DNA of 42,467 nt from an uncultured Clostridia bacterium (GTDB taxonomy: Bacteria; Bacillota; Clostridia; UMGS1883): NCBI GenBank assembly GCA_947630975.1, contig CANRJP010000011.1:1-42467 (forward strand), read 5' to 3'. Position numbers and translations under genes: made by a program. Each line of letters begins with the position of its first letter. Position 1 is the stretch's first letter. The notes beneath the pieces are model-generated. The model had not been told where the DNA came from. It did no database searches and was given only the letters and a program-made list of their open reading frames with translations. Shown here in pieces: positions 6,519 through 13,845 of the stretch.

Positions 6519-7700
6519 ATGACGAACAAAAAATTATTTACTTCCGAATCCGTGACCGAGGGCCATCCCGATAAGGTTTGCGACCAGATAGCCGACGCCG
6601 TGCTGGACGATATTCTCACCCACGACCCACAGGCAAGAGTGGCCTGCGAGGTCTGTGCCGCCACCGGCCTTGTAATGGTATTCGGTGAGATAACCACCGA
6701 GCACTACTGCGACATACGGGCCATTGTCCGCCGGACTATCAGAGAGATCGGCTATACCGACCCTGAAATGGGCTTCCACTGCGACAACTGCGCGGTTATA
6801 AACACCCTGAACGAGCAGTCTCCCGACATAGCCATGGGCGTAAACCGGAGCCTTGAAGCCCGGAGCGGCGACAGCTCGGAGTTCGACACCGGAGCGGGCG
6901 ATCAGGGCATGATGTTCGGCTACGCCACCAATGAGACTGACGCCTATATGCCGGCCCCAATATATTACGCCCAGAGAATGGCTAAGCGTCTGGCTAAGGT
7001 GCGGAAGGACGGACTTATCCCCTACCTCCGCCCAGACGGAAAAACGCAGGTCACAGTTGAATACGACGGGGACAGGCCCGTGCGCATAGACGCCGTTGTA
7101 CTCAGTACCCAGCACACCCCCGACGCGGAGCTGGAAACTATCAGGAAAGACATGATAGAACAGGTCATACTCCCCTCCCTTCCGACCGAAATGGTAGACG
7201 AAGATACAAAATTTTTTGTGAACCCCACCGGGCGGTTCGTCATCGGCGGCCCCCACGGGGACAGCGGCCTTACGGGAAGAAAGATAATAGTTGACACCTA
7301 CGGCGGCTACGCCCCCCACGGCGGCGGCAGCTTCAGCGGCAAGGATCCCACAAAGGTTGACCGCAGCGCCGCGTATATGGCCCGTTATATAGCCAAAAAC
7401 ATCGTCGCCGCGGGACTGGCGGACAAGTGCCAGCTCCAGCTTGCATACGCTATTGGCGTGGCAAATCCGGTTTCGGTGCGAGTGGACAGCTTCGGCACCG
7501 GCAAGGTAAGCGACGGGGAGCTTTCCGAAATCGTGGCAAAAACCTTTGACCTGCGTCCGGCGGCCATTATAAAGCGCCTTGACCTTCGCCGTCCCATTTA
7601 CCGCCAGACGGCGGCTTACGGCCATTTCGGACGAATGGATCTCGACCTCCCATGGGAAAGGTTGGACGCCGCCGAGGAACTGAGGAAATATCTTAAGTAA
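6519..7700 (+). CDS. metK: S-adenosylmethionine synthetase
   Basis: A 393-residue methionine adenosyltransferase, which makes SAM from methionine and ATP. Family landmarks are [23 protein letters not shown] at the N-terminus and [12 protein letters not shown] near 125. [21 protein letters not shown] lies near 245, and [20 protein letters not shown] near 270. The length is normal. Ribosome-binding site GAGGAGG precedes the ATG by 7 bases. No SAM riboswitch is visible upstream. The gene is read from the promoter at 5924-5952. Its stop codon TAA forms the first bases of a family-1 repeat, so the element abuts the gene. Confidence 0.98.
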   Translation: MTNKKLFTSESVTEGHPDKVCDQIADAVLDDILTHDPQARVACEVCAATGLVMVFGEITTEHYCDIRAIVRRTIREIGYTDPEMGFHCDNCAVINTLNEQSPDIAMGVNRSLEARSGDSSEFDTGAGDQGMMFGYATNETDAYMPAPIYYAQRMAKRLAKVRKDGLIPYLRPDGKTQVTVEYDGDRPVRIDAVVLSTQHTPDAELETIRKDMIEQVILPSLPTEMVDEDTKFFVNPTGRFVIGGPHGDSGLTGRKIIVDTYGGYAPHGGGSFSGKDPTKVDRSAAYMARYIAKNIVAAGLADKCQLQLAYAIGVANPVSVRVDSFGTGKVSDGELSEIVAKTFDLRPAAIIKRLDLRRPIYRQTAAYGHFGRMDLDLPWERLDAAEELRKYLK

Positions 7701-7977
7701 TACTAATCCTTAATTAAAATCAGACACCGAGCGGCGAGTATTTTTCGTGTCAGGCAAGGAAGAGGCCGCAGGCAATACTGTATGTATTGTCAAGCACCGC
7801 GGGCCCCACAAAAACAAACCTGTTGTTTTTGTGGGAAGAGGAGAAGCGACCGATTGAGCCAAAATTCTAATTTTCGCAAAAATTAGAATTTGCGATATGA
7901 GGTCAGCTTCGACGAGACGCCGCTTGGCGCGGAAAAGGCCGTCGCAAATGTCTGATTTTAGTTGGGGATTAGTATAA
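7698..7977 (-). repeat. Family-1 inverted-repeat element (MITE-like), copy 1
   Basis: A non-coding element of about 280 bp with terminal inverted repeats. The left end reads TAATACTAATCC and the right end GGATTAGTATAA, and homology extends inward through AAAATCAGACA/TGTCTGATTTT. It contains an internal hairpin with arms CCACAAAAACAA/TTGTTTTTGTGG (about 7803-7833). A second palindrome lies around AATTCTAATTTT at 7864-7891. It is in the opposite orientation to copies 2 and 3 at 26363 and 42011. No long open frame is present. The small size, inverted termini and intergenic copies suggest a miniature transposable element. A structured intergenic RNA is the alternative. Confidence 0.8.
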
Positions 7978-7990
7978 GTTAACAACGCCG

Positions 7991-8018
7991 CCCCGATGAG
8001 CATACTGTGTTATCGGGG
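7991..8018 (+). promoter_or_regulatory. Hairpin overlapping the ribosome-binding site of the 8028 gene
   Basis: CCCCGAT (7991-7997) is perfectly complementary to ATCGGGG (8012-8018). The second arm includes part of the GGGGTGA ribosome-binding site that precedes the ATG at 8028, so the hairpin could mask translation initiation. It is a purely structural inference. Confidence 0.45.
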
Positions 8019-8027
8019 TGATTGTTT

Positions 8028-8210
8028 ATGACGGAAGTTTTAGTCGCCGTTTTAATTGGTTTTTTGATATTATTTTGTTTTTATTCTCTGTTTTTCGGAA
8101 GTAATAAATGCGGAAACTGCTGCGGTGTGTATTCAAGAGACGACTTGGTGGAAATACTGAAAAATCTTCCCGACAACGCGAGGATATACATATCGGTGGA
8201 CAGAAGGTGA
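8028..8210 (+). CDS. Small single-pass membrane protein, unknown function
   Basis: A 60-residue protein. An N-terminal transmembrane helix (VLVAVLIGFLILFCFYSLFF) is followed by CGNCCG and a short soluble tail (SRDDLVEILKNLPDNARIYISV). The start ATG 8028 has GGGGTGA upstream. It ends 13 bases before recD2 and is probably cotranscribed. I do not recognise the family. Confidence 0.65.
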   Translation: MTEVLVAVLIGFLILFCFYSLFFGSNKCGNCCGVYSRDDLVEILKNLPDNARIYISVDRR

Positions 8211-8223
8211 AAGGAGGGTTCGT

Positions 8224-10437
8224 ATGGCGGACATTGTTGAAGGCGAGGTCTGTGACGTCGTTTATGTAAATGAGGACAGCGGCTACACCGTGTGCGAGGT
8301 AGACTGTAACGGCGAGCTTACCGTCATTGTTGGGCATATGCCTTTCATCGCTCCCGGCGAGACCGTCAGGGCTACCGGCGTGTGGATAACCCACACCGAA
8401 TATGGCCGTCAGCTCAAGGTAGAGAGCATCGAGCATATCCTGCCTCAAAATTTGGGTTCAATTTACGCATATCTGGCCTCCGGGGCCATAAGCGGCGTCG
8501 GGCCTTCCACAGCCCGGCGGATAGTGGACAAGTTCGGCGAGGACAGCCTTGATATTATCCGCAACGAACCGGCCAAGTTAGCCGCTGTCCGGGGCATAAG
8601 TCCGGCCAAGGCCGCCGCCATAAGCGAAAACTTTATTCTTCGTCAGGATACGGCGGAAACGGTAATGTTCTTTCAAAAATACGGAGTTGCTCCGGCTTTG
8701 GCAATGAGGGTGTATAACGAATACGGCCCCGATTCCATCAATATTGTGCGCGAAAATCCGTATTCTCTCTGTGAGACTGTGCGCGGAATGGGCTTTAAGA
8801 CCTGTGACAAGATAGCCGTAGCAATGGGTCTGCCGTTCGACAGCCGCAGCCGGATAAAAAGCGGGCTGCGCTACGCTATGACGGAAACGGCGGCGAACGG
8901 TCACACCTGTTATCCGGCGGATCAGTTGTTGAGCTACGCCGCCAAGCTGCTGGATTGCCCCGTCGAAGCGGTAAAGGACTGTTACAGCGAGTGTATTCTC
9001 AACGGCGGCCTTATTTCAAATAAGGATATGGTTTATCTGCCTTCATACTATAACATGGAGCTTTCGGTAGCCAACAGACTTGCGGCTCTTTCGAGGATTA
9101 AAACCGACGGGGATCCGAAAACGGCGGCCTTTCTTGAGGAATTTGCCACCGGCAGCAGCATCGTCCTTTCCGACGAGCAGCGCCGGGCCATAATTACCGC
9201 CAATACAAGCAAGGCACTGATAATCACCGGCGGTCCCGGCACCGGAAAAACCACGATAATGAAAGGCGTACTGCACACTCTTTTGCGCAGAGGTATGGAG
9301 GTGGCGCTTTGCGCCCCCACGGGCAAGGCGGCCAAGCGCCTTGAGGAGTCCTGCGGTCACGAGGCAAAAACCGTCCACCGGCTGTTGGAGGTAGGCGGCG
9401 ACATCGACGGCGACGAACAGACCTTCAGCCGCAACGAGACTAATCCTCTTGAGGCGGACTGCGTAATCGTTGACGAGATGAGCATGATCGACCTTCCTCT
9501 GATGGACGCGCTGCTGAAAGCGCTTAAACGCGGGGCCGGACTTATAATGGCCGGAGACGTGGATCAACTGCCCTCTGTGGGAGCAGGGAATGTCTTGAGC
9601 GACATGATAGAGAGCGGACTTATCCCCACCGTGAGGCTCACCACCGTGTTCCGTCAGGCGGAGGAAAGCCTTATTGTAGTAAACGCTCACCGTATAAACA
9701 ACGGTGAAATGCCCGTCCTTAACAACAAAAGCTCGGATTTCTTTTTCATGAACCGGCCCGACCACCGATCCGCCGCCGATGTGATTTTGGATCTGGTTCG
9801 GTCGCGTCTGCCAAAGGCCTACGGCTATGACAGTCTGACGGACATTCAGGTGCTTTCGCCCTCGAAGAAAGGAACCGCCGGTACCGTAAGCCTCAACGTA
9901 ATGCTTCAGGAACGTCTCAATCCCCCTTCCCGAAACAAAGAGGAGCACAAGAGGGGCACAACGGTGTTCCGCGAGGGTGACAAGGTCATTCAGATGAGGA
10001 ACGACTACGGCATAAATTGGACAAACCCCGTCGAGGGAGCAGAGGGCGCCGGAATATTCAACGGCGACGTGGGCGTCATAAAGAGTATTGATAACGGCGA
10101 ACGCGCTCTGACAGTCGTCTTTGACGACGGAAAACTGGTGGAATACCCCTTCACTTCCCTTGATATGCTGGAATTGGCCTACGCCCTTACGGTGCATAAG
10201 AGTCAGGGCTGTGAGTTCAAGGCCATTGTTATCCCCGTGTGCCGTTTTATGCCCCTTCTCATGACCAGAAATCTCCTTTATACAGCTATCACAAGGGCCC
10301 GTGAAATGGTGGTGCTGGTAGGCGATCAGGAGGCTGTGGCCTACATGGTTCACAATGACCACAGAACAAAGCGTTACACCGGTCTGCGGGAAAAGCTTGA
10401 GTTGTTTGCGAGGCGTGAGAATGAAGGAGAAAATTAG
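8224..10437 (+). CDS. recD2: RecD2-type ATP-dependent 5'-3' DNA helicase
   Basis: A 737-residue superfamily-1B helicase of the RecD2/YrrC type, which lacks RecBC partners and acts in DNA repair and replication-fork processing. It has an N-terminal OB-like domain and helix-hairpin-helix repeats (about residues 80-200). Walker A is GGPGTGKTTIMKG near residue 337, and Walker B is VIVDEMSMID near 415. GDVDQLPSVGAG, an SH3-like insertion, and the final ALTVHKSQGCEFKAIVIP and LLYTAITRAR motifs complete the fold. The length is normal. GGAGGG precedes the ATG. Its last 17 bases overlap the next gene. Confidence 0.95.
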   Translation: MADIVEGEVCDVVYVNEDSGYTVCEVDCNGELTVIVGHMPFIAPGETVRATGVWITHTEYGRQLKVESIEHILPQNLGSIYAYLASGAISGVGPSTARRIVDKFGEDSLDIIRNEPAKLAAVRGISPAKAAAISENFILRQDTAETVMFFQKYGVAPALAMRVYNEYGPDSINIVRENPYSLCETVRGMGFKTCDKIAVAMGLPFDSRSRIKSGLRYAMTETAANGHTCYPADQLLSYAAKLLDCPVEAVKDCYSECILNGGLISNKDMVYLPSYYNMELSVANRLAALSRIKTDGDPKTAAFLEEFATGSSIVLSDEQRRAIITANTSKALIITGGPGTGKTTIMKGVLHTLLRRGMEVALCAPTGKAAKRLEESCGHEAKTVHRLLEVGGDIDGDEQTFSRNETNPLEADCVIVDEMSMIDLPLMDALLKALKRGAGLIMAGDVDQLPSVGAGNVLSDMIESGLIPTVRLTTVFRQAEESLIVVNAHRINNGEMPVLNNKSSDFFFMNRPDHRSAADVILDLVRSRLPKAYGYDSLTDIQVLSPSKKGTAGTVSLNVMLQERLNPPSRNKEEHKRGTTVFREGDKVIQMRNDYGINWTNPVEGAEGAGIFNGDVGVIKSIDNGERALTVVFDDGKLVEYPFTSLDMLELAYALTVHKSQGCEFKAIVIPVCRFMPLLMTRNLLYTAITRAREMVVLVGDQEAVAYMVHNDHRTKRYTGLREKLELFARRENEGEN

Positions 10438-11185
10438 ACTCCGCGCCAATGAGCTTGGAATAAAGGAAGTCGGTTTTACCGAATATTCAGGCAAGAGCGC
10501 CGTTGTCTGCCTCTTCCCCTATTTTTCCGGTTATGAGACCGGCAATCTGTCGGTTTACGCCTACTCGCCGGACTATCACGTCATCGTCAGGGATAAGCTG
10601 AAACAGCTCGGCAATTTTTTGTCGGAAAACGGAGCGGAGACGGTCGAGGGCTTCGTGGACATCGGCCCCGAGGTGGACAAAAATCTCGCTTATCAGGCGG
10701 GGCTTGGCTTTTTCGGTCGGAACAGTCTGCTGATAAACCCACGGCTCGGCAGCTATTTCTTTATCGGCTATGTGCTGACCGACTTAAAATTGGAACCGGA
10801 CAAGCCGGCGGGAACCTGCTGCAAAGGCTGCGGACGCTGCGCGGCGGCCTGTCCCGGCGGAGCGCTGGACGGCGGCTTCAACGCGGAGCGCTGCGTTTCG
10901 GCCATCACCCAGAAAAAGAGCGAGCTGACGCCGAAGGAAAAGGCGCTTATAAAAAAAGCGGATTATGTTTTTGGCTGTGATATTTGTCAAAAGGTCTGCC
11001 CGCACAACAATATTGATTTCGAGCCCATGCCGGAATTCACCCATGATCGGATCTTTGACCTTAAAGCGGAAATGCTCGACGGTCTGAGCAACAGAGAATT
11101 CAAAGAAAAATTCGGCGGCTACGCTTTCGCCTGGCGGGGAAAGGGCGTATTGTTGAGGAATTTAAAAATACTTGACGAGGAGTGA
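10421..11185 (+). CDS. Short QueG-like double [4Fe-4S] cluster protein
   Basis: A 254-residue iron-sulfur protein resembling epoxyqueuosine reductase QueG, which performs the last step of queuosine synthesis in tRNA using a cobamide. Two ferredoxin-like cluster motifs are visible: CCKGCGRCAAACPGGAL near residues 127-143, and FGCDICQKVCPHN near 184-196. LGFFGRNSLLINPRLGSYFFIGYVL near 90-115 resembles QueG. It is shorter than the usual 300-380 residues, lacking the HEAT-repeat C-terminus and part of the N-terminal domain. It could therefore be a related reductase rather than true QueG. Its ATG lies within the end of recD2 (17-base overlap), indicating translational coupling. Confidence 0.78.
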   Translation: MKEKIRLRANELGIKEVGFTEYSGKSAVVCLFPYFSGYETGNLSVYAYSPDYHVIVRDKLKQLGNFLSENGAETVEGFVDIGPEVDKNLAYQAGLGFFGRNSLLINPRLGSYFFIGYVLTDLKLEPDKPAGTCCKGCGRCAAACPGGALDGGFNAERCVSAITQKKSELTPKEKALIKKADYVFGCDICQKVCPHNNIDFEPMPEFTHDRIFDLKAEMLDGLSNREFKEKFGGYAFAWRGKGVLLRNLKILDEE

Positions 11186-11190
11186 ATATA

Positions 11191-11715
11191 ATGAAAGAGA
11201 TATATCTGGCCGGGGGCTGCTACTGGGGTGTTGAGGCCTATATCTCCGGACTTAAAGGGGTCAATGCGACCACAGTGGGCTTTGCCAACGGCAGAACCGC
11301 CGCGCCCAGTTACAAACAGGTCTGCACCGAAAACACCGGCCACGCCGAAACGGTGAAGGTAGAGTACGATCCGGAGATCATTTCCCTCCGCGCTCTGCTA
11401 AGACTGTTCTATAAAATAATCGACCCCACCAGCGTTGACCGGCAGGGCGAGGACGAGGGTCATCAATACAGGACGGGCGTATATTACACCGACCCGAAGG
11501 ACGCACCCGTTGTCACATCTACATTAAAGGAGCTTGAGAAAAGCTTAGACGGCCGGAAGATAGCCGTGGAAAACTGCCCGCTTGAAAATTTTTATGACGC
11601 CGAGGAGTATCATCAGAAATATCTGGTGAAAAATCCTTCCGGTTACTGTCATGTGGCGCCGGGATTGATAGCCTGGGGCAGGACGGTTAACCCGATGGAA
11701 TATGACTATGACTGA
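11191..11715 (+). CDS. msrA: Peptide methionine-(S)-sulfoxide reductase
   Basis: A 174-residue MsrA, which repairs protein-bound and free Met-S-sulfoxide. The active-site motif is GGCYWGVE (residues 8-15). Most members have GCFWG, so the Phe-to-Tyr change is a conservative variant. Also present are VGFANGRT, GHAETVKVEYDP, and DRQGEDEGHQYRTGVYYTD, with the conserved HQYR segment. A GAGGAG site overlapping the end of the queG-like gene places the start at ATG 11191. It is the last gene of the recD2 operon, and a terminator follows directly. Confidence 0.95.
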   Translation: MKEIYLAGGCYWGVEAYISGLKGVNATTVGFANGRTAAPSYKQVCTENTGHAETVKVEYDPEIISLRALLRLFYKIIDPTSVDRQGEDEGHQYRTGVYYTDPKDAPVVTSTLKELEKSLDGRKIAVENCPLENFYDAEEYHQKYLVKNPSGYCHVAPGLIAWGRTVNPMEYDYD

Positions 11716-11722
11716 AATTTGA

Positions 11723-11747
11723 AAAGCCCGGCTCAATGCCGGGCTTT
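11723..11747 (+). terminator. Bidirectional terminator between msrA and the 3D-domain gene
   Basis: AAAGCCCGGC and GCCGGGCTTT form a perfect 10-bp stem with a 5-base loop. A and T runs on both sides let it serve msrA on the plus strand and the convergent 3D-domain gene on the minus strand. Confidence 0.85.
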
Positions 11748-11780
11748 CTATATTAAGGCCTGATAGCCGTTATGTGCAAT

Positions 11781-12491
11781 TTAAAGAACATATACCAGAC
11801 AAGATCTCCTGCCAAAATTGTTACACTCACTCTTTGTGAGGAAAAGCAGATCAACTCTCTTGCCCTTTATAGCTCCGCCGGTGTCAGCCGCGACGGCATA
11901 TCCGTATGACCAGCTTCCGTCGGGAGCCTCCACATAAACTCTGCTGCCCAAAGGTATAACGGAGGGATCAACGGCTATGACGCCCTTCTGAAGGGGAAGA
12001 CCGGTAGCGCTCATGCCTCCCCAGCCGCCGTTCTCTTCGGGAGAAGGGTCATAGGCGGTGGCGGTACATTCAATAACGTACTTATACTCGAAGGGTTTGT
12101 CGCTTGACGCCGCCGCTTCGGGATCGGCCGTGCCGTACTCGACTATCTCATCGACGGGCTCAACGACGGTCTCGTATGAAACGGGTTCACGGTTTGTTTC
12201 AACGCCGTCGGTGTAGGATACTTCATATTCTACCTCCCGCACTCCGTCGGTGCCTTCCTGCACGGTCACCATCTCACCCTTTGTCATGGAATTGTTCGCC
12301 CGGCGGATGATGCCGTGAGCGACAACTTCAAGTTCTGTGACGGTGGAGGTGTAACCCACGCTGTAACTGTAATTTTTTTCATAGCTTCTGTTATTCGCGA
12401 CGGCGGTGGCACTTGTCATCAGCATCGTTGCGGAAAGTACACAGACCGCCCGGCGATTAAGCAGAAGCCCTTTCAATCGGTTTAAATCCAT
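11781..12491 (-). CDS. G5 and 3D domain cell-wall protein (YabE/Rpf-like)
   Basis: A 236-residue secreted protein. An N-terminal signal or anchor (VCVLSATMLMTSATAVA, about residues 16-32) precedes a G5 domain (about 55-115, with KGEMVTVQEGTDGVREVEYEVSYTDGVE-type repeats). The C-terminal 3D domain (about 140-236) resembles lytic transglycosylases. It shows ATAYDPSPEENGG, GVIAVDPSVIPLGSRVYVE and AADTGGAIKGKRVDL, with the three conserved Asp residues. Such proteins remodel peptidoglycan, as YabE and YuiC of Bacillus do. The start ATG 12491 follows AAAGGAATG. A perfect sigma-A promoter lies 63 bases upstream. Confidence 0.88.
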   Translation of the reverse strand: MDLNRLKGLLLNRRAVCVLSATMLMTSATAVANNRSYEKNYSYSVGYTSTVTELEVVAHGIIRRANNSMTKGEMVTVQEGTDGVREVEYEVSYTDGVETNREPVSYETVVEPVDEIVEYGTADPEAAASSDKPFEYKYVIECTATAYDPSPEENGGWGGMSATGLPLQKGVIAVDPSVIPLGSRVYVEAPDGSWSYGYAVAADTGGAIKGKRVDLLFLTKSECNNFGRRSCLVYVL

Positions 12492-12553
12492 TGTCTTTCA
12501 TTCCTTTCGCATTCATAAAGCATTTTTAGGCGCTTTCTTATTGCACGAGAATT

Positions 12554-12582
12554 ATTATATACCAACTTATTACTTTTGTCAA
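12554..12582 (-). promoter_or_regulatory. Consensus sigma-A promoter of the 3D-domain gene
   Basis: TTGACA (12577-12582), a 17-base spacer and TATAAT (12554-12559) on the minus strand, a perfect match. The rest of the 365-base gap (12492-12856) is very AT-rich and I see no gene in it. In particular there is no recognisable ydaO/c-di-AMP riboswitch. Confidence 0.85.
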
Positions 12583-12810
12583 CCCTTTTTTGAAAAAATG
12601 TTATATTTTCGTAATAATTTTTTAAATATTAAAATCGCAAATTGGTAATTATAGACAAATAGATGTCGATTTTTTGGGCATTTTGTTGTTAAAATCAAAT
12701 AATTAGACCTGTTTTCTCATATTTTTTCGTAACATTTTTCTTGAGTTTTTGAAGGGATTTTTTAAATATATTTTGTAATATTTGCCAAAAAACAAACGGA
12801 CAAAAAGAAA

Positions 12811-12844
12811 AAACCGCCCGACTGAACTATCGGCGGGCGGTTTT
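12811..12844 (-). terminator. Terminator after the DUF378 gene
   Basis: AAACCGCCCG (12811-12820) pairs with CGGGCGGTTT (12834-12843). On the minus strand the stem is followed by a T-rich tract, and it lies 13 bases past the DUF378 stop. Confidence 0.8.
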
Positions 12845-12856
12845 CGCGGAGAATTT

Positions 12857-13060
12857 CTACCTTTCTCTGACGGGCAGCTTCTCCTTAAACAGGAGAGAAA
12901 TGGACCAAAGTCCGCCAAGAGCAATGATGGTGTAAATAATGCGGCTTATGAGAGACGCCTGTCCCCCAAAAACAGAGGCGACCAAGTCCACACCGAAAAG
13001 GCCGATGCTGCCCCAGTTAAGAGCGCCGATGATCACAAGGATCAATGCTGTATTATCCAA
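12857..13060 (-). CDS. DUF378 family small membrane protein
   Basis: A 67-residue DUF378 (YuzA-like) protein with two hydrophobic helices. The family motif ALNWGSIGLFGVDLVASVFGG sits at residues 11-31 and a second helix at about 38-58. The function of the family is unknown. The TTG at 13060 is taken as the start because GAGAGGAG lies 7-8 bases upstream. The longer frame begins inside rlmB. It follows rlmB by 38 bases and may share its transcript. Confidence 0.88.
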   Translation of the reverse strand: MDNTALILVIIGALNWGSIGLFGVDLVASVFGGQASLISRIIYTIIALGGLWSISLLFKEKLPVRER

Positions 13061-13098
13061 TTTATACACTCCTCTCAGAGATAAGTATATCCGCTTTT

Positions 13099-13845
13099 TC
13101 AGAATATATTCCTCTGACGCGCACATTCGTAAATCATAAGCGCGGCGGCCACGGAAGCGTTGAGGGAGTTTACATTGCCCTTCATCGGTATTTTTACGAG
13201 GAAGTCACATTTTTCTGCCACAAGACGGCTTATGCCCTGACCCTCGGAACCGATAACAATGGCGGCAGGGCCCTTTAGATCCGCTTCATAGACGCTCCTG
13301 TCTCCCGCCGCGTCGGCTCCGGTGACCCAAATTCCTCTTCTCTTTAGTTCTTCAATAGCGCGTGAAAGATTGTTGACCCTGACCACAGGAGTGTAGGCCG
13401 TGGCGCCGGCGGCAGATTTTTCAACCGCCGCCGTGACCGAAACACTGTCATGCTTGGGTATAATTACTCCATGAGCGCCGGCACAGTTGGCGGTACGGAT
13501 AACGCTGCCCAAATTGTGAGGATCGTTTATTCGGTCAAGTATCACGATGAACGGCGGTTCGCCTTTTTGCTCCGCAATATTCAGAACATCATCAAGCTCG
13601 GCGTATTCAATGGGCGGGACGAGAGCGATAACACCCTGGTGGCTGCCGGTTTCGCTCATCTCATCAAGCTTTGCGCCGTCAACCTCGGTGACGATTATAC
13701 CTTGTTTCTTTGCCTGACGGATAATGGGGATAATACTACCCTGCTTTTCGCCGCGTCGGACATAGAGCTTATCGATTTGCCGGCCGCTGCGCAAAGCCTC
13801 CGCCACCGGATTACGGCCTTCTATGCGATCATTTTTCTCACTCAT
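13099..13845 (-). CDS. rlmB: 23S rRNA (guanosine-2'-O-)-methyltransferase RlmB-like (SpoU/TrmH family)
   Basis: A 248-residue SPOUT methyltransferase. The N-terminal substrate-binding domain has IEGRNPVAEALRSG. The catalytic SpoU domain shows LDRINDPHNLGSVIRTANCAGAHGVI (motif 1), IVIGSEGQGISRLV (motif 2) and IPMKGNVNSLNASVAAALMIYE (motif 3). It matches RlmB, which methylates G2251 in the 23S rRNA peptidyl-transferase P loop. The start codon overlaps the end of the upstream P-type ATPase-like gene by 8 bases, so translation is coupled. Confidence 0.93.
   Translation of the reverse strand: MSEKNDRIEGRNPVAEALRSGRQIDKLYVRRGEKQGSIIPIIRQAKKQGIIVTEVDGAKLDEMSETGSHQGVIALVPPIEYAELDDVLNIAEQKGEPPFIVILDRINDPHNLGSVIRTANCAGAHGVIIPKHDSVSVTAAVEKSAAGATAYTPVVRVNNLSRAIEELKRRGIWVTGADAAGDRSVYEADLKGPAAIVIGSEGQGISRLVAEKCDFLVKIPMKGNVNSLNASVAAALMIYECARQRNIF

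Noticed and set aside
6534-7625. Long minus-strand open frame opposite metK (363 codons)
   Set aside because: It is antisense to an unmistakable metK, has no ribosome-binding site and its translation has no recognisable motif. It results from GC-skewed codon use.
7701-7977. The region after metK as a riboswitch or protein gene
   Set aside because: It has inverted ends shared with two other loci and no usable frame, so a dispersed repeat explains it better.
9043-10494. 483-codon minus-strand frame opposite recD2
   Set aside because: It is antisense to the helicase motifs and runs into the next gene. No initiation signal is present.
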